Source: Bettongia penicillata ogilbyi (lineage: Eukaryota > Chordata > Mammalia > Diprotodontia > Potoroidae). Taken from it: DNA of 64,000 bases. Of the stretch, positions 55,036 through 64,000 are shown in pieces. The notes under the pieces were generated by a model. That model was not told the DNA's origin. It did not search any database and saw nothing but the letters and a program-made list of their open reading frames with translations. The stretch's first letter is position 1, and each line of letters starts with the position of its first letter. The translations under genes and the position numbers were made by a program. Where the stretch lies: NCBI GenBank assembly GCA_023548195.1, contig JAJHZJ010000336.1, positions 4,258,704 to 4,322,703 of the forward strand, in the 5' to 3' direction.

Positions 55036-55285
55036 AAGAAGGGAAATAAGCATTTCTTAAGTACCTACTATATGCCAGATACTGTGCTAAGTACTTTACA
55101 AATATCTCATTTGATTCTCACAACCACCTTGGGAGGTATGTGTTATTACTATCCCTATTTTACAGTGAGGAAACTGAGGCAGACATGCCCAGGGTCACAC
55201 AGCTTGAAAGTGAGGACAGATTTGAACTCATGTCTTCCTGACTTCAGGACCAGATCTTTATCCACTATGCCATTTAGCTGCCCTT
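55036..55285 (+). mobile_element. MIR-family SINE
   Basis: 'aagcatttcttaagtaccta', 'ctatttacagtgagg'-type core (here 'tattttacagtgaggaaact'), 'ggtcacacagcttgaaagtg' and 'gatttgaactcatgtcttcc', ending 'ccatttagctgcc'. Confidence 0.8.
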
Positions 55286-55575
55286 GGAAGGGATGTTGAG
55301 GTAGAATCCACAGGATTTGGCAATGGATTAGATAAGGAGGGTGAAGGAAGAGGGAAGAGTCTAAGCTGACTTGGAGAGTATGAACTCAGGAGACTGGGAA
55401 GATGGTGTTGCCCTGGAAGGACATTTAGTTGAGAAGATGGTGGTTTGGTAGCCATGTTGAGTTTGCAATGTCAACATGCTAGCACAGTATTGGTGATATG
55501 GGACCAGAGTTCTGGCAAGATATTTGGGTTGAATTTATTGCTTCGTGAGTCATCTTTGTAGAGATGATAATTGAG
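55286..55575 (+). repeat. Long dispersed repeat, body fragment
   Basis: 'gaggtagaatccacaggatt', 'tggcaatggattagataagg' and 'cattgagttg'-like remnants match the mid-body of the long family. Confidence 0.5.
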
Positions 55576-55619
55576 CCTATGGGCGTGGATGAGACCACAC
55601 AAAAAAACTTTGTTCTATT

Positions 55620-55830
55620 AAAACCCTTCAGATACTTAAGACCATGATCATATATCCCATCAGTTTCTCTCTTCTGCAGCATAAATGTCCCCAATTCTAA
55701 AAAGCTAATCTTCATATGGCACAGTTATGAGTTCCCCCTGATCTCCCCCTTATCTAAACAGCTCCAGCTTGTCTCTCTTAAACTGAGGTTCCTGGAATTG
55801 TTCTGGCCTGTTTGGTGCAGACCCCAGCCC
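55620..55830. mobile_element. L3/CR1-like fragment
   Basis: 'cccttcagatacttaagacc' and 'cccatcagtttctctcttct' echo the tract at 57.8 kb. Confidence 0.4.
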
Positions 55831-56159
55831 TCCTTCAAAGCATAGGTCCCCCCTCCTCCAGGAAATTCCCCTGACTTTTTTTCTTCCACCTTCAGCTAAT
55901 AGTTTTTTCTTCCTCTGACCATCCTGCCAAACTAAGGCTGGAAACTATTAGTAAATTTTCTCTGGTCATTCAATACTGTCACTATTTGTTTACTATGTGG
56001 AGCGGGGACTGGGAATGCAGAGGCAAGGTCCCAGCCACTAGAGTGCTTACAGGGTAGGAGAGCTTTGAGCATTGTATTTAGTTCTAGTTCTTTTGCCTTT
56101 TTGTGTGTTCTTATTTATATTATAATAGTAATTGAATATGTTCTGTTTTTACTTTGCCT

Positions 56160-56410
56160 TCATAAGTTCAGACAAGTTCAGACAAGTTTCACGGTTTCTA
56201 TGGTTTCTTTATGTTTGTAATTTCTTAAGGTGTAATAGTACTTAATTACACTCATGGACCATTAATTGTTACTCAGTTGGCCATCACATACTTGGCCTTT
56301 TCACCCCACCCCACTATTAATATAGTCTTGATATATATATGGTATCTTTCTTTTTGACTTTGATTCTTTTGAGATATATACCCAAGAGTGAGTCCAATCT
56401 CAATTTCTTT
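56160..56410 (-). mobile_element. L1/HAL1 3' UTR fragment
   Basis: 'taatagtacttaattacact' with 'gagatatatacccaagagtg' resembles the 3' UTR of the element at 58.7 kb ('caatagtattcaattacatt'). Confidence 0.45.
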
Positions 56411-57465
56411 TCTTCTGTCCTCCACTCACCAATTCTTCCAAGTCATGTTGGCCTCCCTTACCTCCTAGTACATTAACCTGGATCTCCTATCCCTTTGCCA
56501 CCTTTTCCTTCCTGGATAGAATGAATACTAGAAGTGGGCAAAGACTGAAAAGAGTATACATTGGGGAAGGAGGAGTAAGGATGGTCTTTTCCTCAAAATG
56601 TTCCTGGTTGAAGACTTCATTGTCTATTTTTTTTTCCTGTCTCCTATTCTGTCCAAGTGATAAAATCTCATGACTTCCTTTAGGTTGGGATAGAGATGTG
56701 GGCCAGACAGTAACAGAATTAGGTGTACTTGGAATGGTTTGATTGACAGGTTACAAAGAGTAGTAATTAGTGGGCCAATATTAATTTGGAAGAGTGGTTC
56801 TGGTAGGTACCTGGGGGATCTGTCCTTGATCCTGTGCTGTTCAACAATTTCAATCAGTAATAATGGTATCACATTTATATAATGTTTCAAAGTTTTCAAA
56901 GTGCTTTCCTTATAATGACTATAATATAATAACAACCTTTTCAAATTTGTAGATTACATAAAGCTAGGATAGATGGCTAGCATGTTGGATGGCAAAGTCA
57001 GGACTGAAAGATATTTCAAGACTAGAACTAGAATGTGGCTATGAGAGGGTTCCCATGTGTAGGGAAGGCTGAAACTTCCTCATTAGTGCTTGGCTCAGGT
57101 AGATTCCAAGAAGTTTGGAGCTGAGGCTGCTCTCATGGCAGGGAGCCAGAGATCAGTTCTGAGCTTGCCTGTCTGACCACGTGTCTGTTCCATCTGTCCA
57201 ATCATTTGATAGCTCTTGGGAGAGGATTAATGTTGTGGGGGGGAGGTCCAGTTTCTGCTCCAAATCCAGACGGGTTTGTCAGGCTCTGAGATCTGCCCCA
57301 ACTGTAAGCTGTTATATGAAGACATCTGGTGCATAATGTAGGATTAACAGGTCTCTTTTCAGGGCAGGGAGGCCAGGCATCAGATGCTAACCAGCTCCCA
57401 GCCCCAAACTCTCATAGCATTCTTGGCTTCAAGTTCTACTTGTTTCCTTTCCTTCACCTCCCCAG

Positions 57466-57515
57466 GCAGCAGAGTCCAGTCCAATGACAGGCAGCAGAGT
57501 CCAGTCCAATGACAG
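57466..57515. repeat. Exact 25-bp tandem duplication
   Basis: Two identical 25-bp units, beginning 'gcagcagagtccagtccaat', sit end to end. Perfect identity suggests a recent event. Confidence 0.92.
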
Positions 57516-57519
57516 AATA

Positions 57520-58430
57520 ACTGAATCACCAGATTTTAGAGCTGAGATGGATCTCAGTGACCATTTGATCCAACCTATACTCCCCAAAGTACATGAGATT
57601 CCTCAATACAGTAAGCCCTGCAATCAGTCACTGAGCTCCAGAATTCACTTCCAGTGAATTAGAACCTACAGCTGGCTTCCTGAGGCAACCTTATTCCTTT
57701 TTGGGATGGTGTTAACTGATAGTTTCTCCTGACATCAAGCCTAAATTTGTGTCATTGGAACTTTCCTCTATTCCTTCCAATTTCACTTTTCTGGTCAAAC
57801 AAAGTCAGCCATCTCTCTTCCACACAACAGCTCTTCAAATACTTGAAGATAGCTGACATGTTCTCTGCTGCTATTCCCACCAGGTTTCTCTTCTCCAGGC
57901 TAAATATCTCCAATTCCTTCAATTAGTCCTCATGGCATGGACTTAAAGTCTTTCACCATTTTGGTTATTCTGTTTCTGACCATGGTGCTGAACACAATAA
58001 TTCAGATGTGGTCTGATGAGGGCAGAGTGCAGGGCCACTGCCTTCTGATTCCCAGAAGCTATGTTTTTCTTAAAGCTGTTGAAGTCTCATTAGCTTCTTC
58101 TGTCTGCCATATCAGTCTGTTGATTGATGTTGAGAGTTTAATGGACTTAAACCCCAAAGATCTGTTCCAAATTGAGTCTAATCACACCTTCCCTATTTTA
58201 TATTGGTGAAACAATTTTGGGAACTCAAGTATAAGACTTGATATTTATTCCTATATTAAATTCCATTTTGTTAGAATTAGTCTAGTATTGTAGCCCTATG
58301 AAGTTCTTTTTGGATTTTGACTGTCATCCATTGTGAGCTATCCCTCTAGCTTAGTATCATTTGCAAATCTGATAAGCATGCCAGCTTTGCCTTTATCCAA
58401 GTCATTGATAAAAGGTGTAGATGGCATTCC
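57520..58430. mobile_element. L3/CR1-like LINE remnant
   Basis: A long run of family phrases: 'tcctgacatcaagcctaaat', 'cttcaaatacttgaagatag', 'ttctcttctccaggctaaat', 'gatgtggtctgatgagggca' and 'atttgcaaatctgataagca'. It is too decayed to encode protein. Confidence 0.6.
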
Positions 58431-58694
58431 CCTGTTCTACCAATTTAGTACCTTGTCTAAGATAGGAGACCTGGGAAAGACCTTAATTTAGAAAGGTCAA
58501 GGTTATCCACTGCTAGTCATCTCAACCTCTGTCTTGCCACTGGACTTTGATTACTCTGGAGAAGAGAGTGAGGCTGATGACCTTGGGCAGCTCTGCCTCA
58601 CTTAAATCCAATTCACAGGGAAGCCAAGACATTACTCTCATCATGCTATCAGTCCTCTTCAGAAATAAGAAACAAGATTAGTCTGACATTTCAT

Positions 58695-61440
58695 GTTTTT
58701 TTTTTTAAATTTTGTTTTAATCAACAAAAACCCACTTCTCCTCCTTTCCATTCCTCCCTCCAACTAAGAAAAAGAAAAACTCAAGGAAAACAAAATTTTA
58801 CATGGGCCATGCCCAGAAAAAAAGCCTCATTTTATACTCAGAGTCCTTTGCCTCTCTATCAGAAGGTGGGTAACATGTTTCATCATTAGTCGTTCCTAAT
58901 TCTTTCAAAGTTGTTTGTCTTTACAATATTATTTTTGTATAAATGTTTTCCTGGTTCTGCTCCCCTCTGTATCAATTTATAAAGTCTTCCCAGGTTTCTC
59001 AGAAACCATCACTTCTTAAAGCACAATAGTATTCAATTACATTTATATACCACATTTGTTTGGCCATTTTGATGAATACCCCCTCAGATTCCTATTCTTT
59101 GTCACCTCAAAAAGAATTATAAATATTTTTGTACTTTCTTAGAATTTCTTTTGCTTGGGACTAACCTTTCCCTTAGTTCCCTTAAATTCAGATTTACCTG
59201 CTGAGTGAAACATATTTTTGTACTCAACTGCATATGCCTGTGCATTCTCTCCTTTGACCAGTTCAGATGAGAGGAGGATTTCAGAGCCAGCCACTCCCCT
59301 TGAAACCCTCTTCCTAGTTCGCATAGACTTCTACTTGCATACCTGATTATGTGAAGTCATTTCCCCTAATCTTCCTTTTTCTTGCCCTCTTACCCTTTCT
59401 TTCCATTCTTATTTTAACATCATTAAGACATAACAGAATCAACCCCAGGCTCTCTGTCTAATTAGATTTCCTTTATGATCCTGATGATGATAGGGTTCAA
59501 AGGGAAATAAATATCAGTGTATCATCTCCCCATATTAGAATGTAAGCAGTTTATCCTTGTTTCTCATGAGTTTTCATATTTCTCATTTCTGTGTTTGCAG
59601 GTACAAGTTCCTAACACAACTCCAGCTTTTTCATCAGGAATGCTTAGAAATTCTCTATTTCGTTTAAGGTTAATTTTCTTACCTGTAACATTATATTTAA
59701 TTTTGCTAAGTAACCGATCATAGATTGTAAATGTATATCCCTTCCCTTCTGGAATACTGCAGTCTAAACTCTCCACTCCTTGAGAGTGCTGACAGTTAAA
59801 TCACATATTCCTCAGTAGGATTCCTCCAGCACTCGAATTCTTTCTTTGTAAATTCTTGCAACATTTTTTTCTTTGACTTGGAAGTTCGGCATTTTGGTTG
59901 TCATATTCCTAAGTGTTCTCATTTTGGAATTTCTTTCAGGAGGTGATTATTTCTATTTCTACTTTGCCTTCTAGTTGTGAGATCTGGGCAATTCTCTGAT
60001 TTCTTGAGTTAAGATGTCTAGGCTATTTTTTTGGCTTTCAGGTATTGCAAGGATTCTTAAACTTTCTCTCCTTGCTCTGTTTTCCTTGTTGGTTGTTTTT
60101 TTGCTATTAGATATTTTATATTTTCTTTATATTTTCTTCTATTTTATTTATTCATTCATTCAGTTTTTGACTTTGTTTCAATATTTGTCATCTCATGGAA
60201 TCATTGGCTTATAATCAGTCCATTCTAACTCCTAGGGGTGTTGCTTAAGTATGGTTTTGTTCCTCCTGAGCTAAACTGTTAATTTCCTTTCCAATTCTTT
60301 CTTCCATAGTTCTCATTTCTTTTCCATCTTTTCCTCTAGCACTCATTTCATTAAAAAATATTAAAAATCTTTGAGAAACTCTTCATCTCTTGTAGGAATT
60401 CTATTACTTTGAAGTTTTGTTTGCTGATATTTTGAAGTCATTCCTTCCTCTAGGTTCATATCTTGAGCATCCCTGTCCATAACAGCTTTTCATAGTGGGA
60501 TTCTTTTTTTCTTTATTCTTCCAGTCTACTTCCCAATTTCAGATTTTATCTCCATGTACTTCTGGACAGAGTACTGTTTTCTTGAGACATTGAGTATTAT
60601 GTTTTACCATGCTCTCAGGGACAGCTCATGATAGGGACCTGCAAACTTTCAGTGCTCCCAAAAGGTCTGATAAGGGCAAAGTATAACTGTTGCCTACCTA
60701 GTCTGGGTTCTGCAAGTTGCTATCCTAGATTTGGGTTTTCACAAAAGGCTGGGTGGGCTTGCCTCCTTTGGAGTTCCAGTAGACTGCTGCTCCCACTATA
60801 CTGGGCTCAGACTATCACAGCCAGCTAGAAAGTTGTGCTGGTTCATAGTGACAGAACCATGAACCCTTTATTCTGGGATCTGCTCTGGTTATTCCTCTTC
60901 GGGCTTCAGATTGGGCTAGAAGTTGGAACAGAGTCCCCACTCTTCTCTTGGGGCCAGAGCTACACAACCATTACATTCTTTTGAATTTATTCCTTGCTCA
61001 GTTCCCAGTCTAACCCTATAAGCACTCTTTAACCTGGAATGACACACCTATGCACAGGTTCCTTTCATCACTTTACCCTCCATCTGTGACCTAGAACTGC
61101 TTAATAAAGGACAAAGTTGACAGTTAACACAGGTTCCTGCATCCTGCATGAGGTCCTGGTGCCCCAGTATGGGTTTGGGATTTCAGTCTTGACTTGGTGC
61201 ATAGCCTTAGTTGTCCTTCAGTCTCTGGATGCTGGAAATCCCGCCCCCCTCCAGTTTCTGCAGACATAGCTATCTCTTCCCCTGTGCTGATCTGGGTTGG
61301 AAAAATGACTTGCTGTGACTTTTCCTTGGATTTCCCCTTCAGGATCTGGTCTAGTGCATTAGATTTGTTTGGAGTTTTCTGGAGACATAGGAAGCTAGCT
61401 ATACTTCTTTCTCCTGCTCTGCCATCTTGGCTCCCTTGTA
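58695..61440 (-). mobile_element. Second, older HAL1-type element
   Basis: About 2.7 kb on the minus strand in the same layout as the 26.3-29.1 kb element. The right end carries the 5' terminal motif ('gccatcttggctccctt'), a GC-richer 5' UTR follows, then a heavily broken ORF1-like stretch (about 59.6-60.4 kb). A T-rich start at 58695 marks the poly-A tail on the minus strand. No target-site duplication could be found, which fits greater age. Confidence 0.65.
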
Positions 61441-61564
61441 GGCTGGGTTCTTGTTGAAGCTAGCTGGCTCTCTGTGATCCAACTTTACTTCTGACAAATA
61501 GTTGACCCATTTCAATTCAATTCAAACACGTATTAAGGACCTTATATTCTGCAGGGGTCACTGG

Positions 61565-61800
61565 GCAGTAAAGTGGGACAGTGGATAGAGTGCTGTCCTG
61601 GAGTCAGGAGGACCTGAGTTCTAATCTGGTCTCAGACACTTAGCAGCTGTGTGACTTTGGGCAAATCTCAATGTCTTCTCAAATCTCTGCCTCATTTTCC
61701 TCAATTATAAAATGGGGGTTTTAATAGCACCCACCTCCCAGAATTGTTGTGAGCATCAAATGAGATAAAGCACTTAGGCATGTTTCTTTCTTCTGGAGTG
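61565..61800 (+). mobile_element. Marsupial-type tRNA-derived CORE-SINE
   Basis: 'gacagtggatagagtgctgt', 'ctggagtcaggaggacctga' and 'cctcattttcctcaattata', followed by an MIR-like tail 'ttgtgagcatcaaatgagat'. Confidence 0.82.
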
Positions 61801-62585
61801 AAGGACATGATTTACACATGTGACTACCCTGACTTTCACTGCTGAAGGCTAGGTTTATTATATTTCACACACCCCCTGCCCCTCCCCCCCAGGTTCTCAA
61901 GTACTCTTAAAGGGGCCTGGGGATATATGATCTCAGTCATTGGTTCAATTAGTTTTTTTACAAAGGAATATTTACTTCACATTTATAGTAAGAACAAACA
62001 TTCAAACATCCACCCCCAACACCTCAGGACACTTTATAAAGTCTTTGGGGAAGGGAGGAGGATTAGGTTCAAAGCTTAACTCAGTTCCTTTATAGCATAG
62101 TTCCACCAAGGTACAAGTCCAATGCATTGCTACTGCTCCTTGGGCTGGGATCCTAGGCACCTTGATTTCCCATGGTTTCCCTTCTGGATTAACAGAAATG
62201 TTTGGCTTGGAATCTTGGCTCCAGAGTCACCAGAGCTTAAGTTTGGGGACTCCACCATGTTTGCCTAGAACTGAAAAGAACAAAGAAAACAAATCCAAAA
62301 ACCAAGCTAGCTTCTCAGGGTCACAGATCCTAACAAGAGGAGGGAGAAGGTTCCACTTGTCCCACACCCAGCTCAGTATATAGTGCTTATGATTTGGATG
62401 AACAAGACTTTTACCCAGTGGATGCTGCTGGGAAGAGAGACTGTTGTTCCAGGGAGATAAATGACTGTTCAGGAATACAAGATGCCTTCTCCAGAAGCAG
62501 ATTCCTTCTGTCTCCCACATGGTGCCTCCCTCTTAGGGGATTTGAGCATGAGCAAGGCCTGGTTACACATAGATAAGTAAGTGTG
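61801..62585. other. Unassigned intergenic DNA
   Basis: About 785 bp without a convincing gene or repeat assignment; a short C-run lies near 61880. Confidence 0.35.
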
Positions 62586-62589
62586 AAAT

Positions 62590-62810
62590 ACAAGAAGCCT
62601 TTCCTGACTCTGCTAAGGTGAGGGCTTTTCTTCACAGATTATCTACAATTTATCCTCTCTGTATCTTGTTTACATGGCTGTTTTCATGTTGGTTCCCCCA
62701 TTAGATAGTAAGCTCCTTGAAAGGCAGGACTAATCTTTGCCTTTGTATCCTCAGTGCTCAGCACATTGCTGGCATGTAGTAGTGCTAAATGGATGCTTTA
62801 TAACTTATTA
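62590..62810 (+). mobile_element. L2 3'-end remnant
   Basis: 'agatagtaagctccttgaaa', 'tcctcagtgctcagcacatt' and 'ggcatgtagtagtgctaaat' form the L2 3' terminus. Confidence 0.6.
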
Positions 62811-64000
62811 TATGGGGGCAAAGGGAGAGCACTAATAACTCGGGGGAATGACGAATGGCCGCCTGTAGAAAGTGGTATTTGAGCTGAGCCTGGAGGAGAA
62901 CTGCAGATTCCAAGAAGCGGAGGTGAGGTAGGATGGCATCCCAGTCATTGGGATAGATGCAGAGACTGGACATGGAATGTCATGTACAGCAAGGAGGTGA
63001 TTTTGGCTGAAATGTCACCTGCATGAGGAAGATTGGGAATCATTCTGAAAGATAGGTTGGAGTAAGACTGTAAAAGGAAATGACCGAAGGAAGGTGTTTC
63101 TAGTTACCCTAGAGCACTAGCTCTTAACCTTGGTTTGTGTCATGGATCCCTTCTCAGAAGAGGTTTTTAAGTGCATAATACAAAATACATAGCATTGCAA
63201 AGGAAACCAGAATTTAGGGAAATGAAGATGGACTTTTTCTGCCAACGGTAAAGAATTACTCTTCTAGAGGCCTATGCTTTAGGAACATCAATTTAGCATT
63301 TGTGTGAAGGATTGGAAAGGGGAGACTGGAGACAGGGACACCAACTGGGAGTTCACTGCAATAGTCCAGGTGACAGGGATAAGTACCTGAGCTAGAGTCT
63401 CAGATGTGTGAGTAGAAGGGAAGGATGTGAGAGTTGATGGTTTACAATTGACAAGGTTTAGCAATTGTTTGGATACAAGGTGTACGGAATGAAGAGTTGA
63501 GAACTCCTTGGTTTCAAGGGTGCCCCAGACAGAAATAGGGAAATTAGGAAGAAGGGTGTACTTTGTGGGGTAGATAATGAATTCTCTTTTGGACATTTTG
63601 AACTTGAGTTGCTTATGAGACACTCATGTGGAGAGGTGTTGAGCAGGAATTTGGAAATGTGGGATCTGAGTTCAGGAGACAAATAAGGACTGGGTATGTA
63701 GATTTGTGAGTCATCTATATAGAGATGAGAACTGAATACATGGGGAACAAGAGGGATGAGGGTTACATAAGGATCCAGGAAGGAAGACTGAGAAGGAATG
63801 GCCAGACAAGTAGGGAAGAAAACCTGAAGAAAGCACCATCAGGAAAATTTGGTGAGAAGAGAGAATCCAAGAGGAGGGGGTGACCACCAGCATTAAATAT
63901 GGCAGGGAGGTCAAGGATGAGCACTGAGAAAAGACCATTAGATTTTACAATTGAGGAGTAACTTTGGAGAGTGGTGGGATTGGGACCTATATTGTAAAAC
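62811..64000 (+). repeat. Long dispersed repeat, copy 6 (runs off the window)
   Basis: 'gagctgagcctggaggagaa', 'actgcaatagtccaggtgac', 'ttgacaaggtttagcaattg', 'ttctcttttggacattttga' and 'ggtcaaggatgagcactgag' follow the family order. The copy continues past the right edge. An unrelated short element interrupts it near 63110-63270. Confidence 0.62.

Overview
This window looks like vertebrate, most likely marsupial, nuclear DNA. It has multi-exon genes with GT-AG introns, a CpG-island divergent promoter, and dense interspersed repeats. The repeats include tRNA-headed CORE-SINEs of the type common in marsupials, L2 and L3/CR1-like LINE remnants, L1 fragments, two long L1-ORF1-only (HAL1-type) elements and one solo LTR. 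The species cannot be fixed from sequence alone.

Layout. 1-14.34 kb: the 5' part of DPCD on the minus strand, with coding exons 1-4 found and exons 5-6 presumably beyond the left edge; the introns hold L2, L1 and long-repeat copies. 13.76-14.66 kb: a CpG island serving DPCD and, head to head, POLL. 15.78-24.09 kb: complete POLL (DNA polymerase lambda) on the plus strand, eight coding exons, 567 residues, with all catalytic residues present. 24.1-33 kb: intergenic DNA with L2 and L3-like remnants, one of them split by a 2.8-kb HAL1-type insertion that still has a 14-bp target-site duplication. 33.0-44.38 kb: an eight-exon plus-strand gene that I can assemble (614 residues) but not name. It has a long disordered middle and a C-terminal half that resembles a degenerate protein-kinase fold with no visible catalytic motifs. 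40.8-49.4 kb: a string of AT-rich islands rich in homeodomain-type TAATTA/TTAATTAA cores set in GC-rich DNA, the first inside an intron of the unnamed gene. They look like conserved developmental enhancers. 49.4-64 kb: no gene found; almost all old transposon remnants, a solo LTR and a second, older HAL1-type element.

How the genes relate. DPCD and POLL share one promoter region, as in other mammals. POLL acts in base excision repair and end joining; DPCD is linked to motile cilia. The human neighbourhood (LBX1-BTRC-POLL-DPCD-FBXW4-FGF8) is a known developmental regulatory landscape, which fits the enhancer-like islands. From that order BTRC would be expected to the right of POLL on the minus strand, but none of its exons was found; the unnamed gene and the islands occupy the space instead. 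The most interesting items are the unnamed pseudokinase-like gene, its competing GC and GT splice donors, the ISRE-like site just upstream of it, and the enhancer-like islands with an internal duplication.
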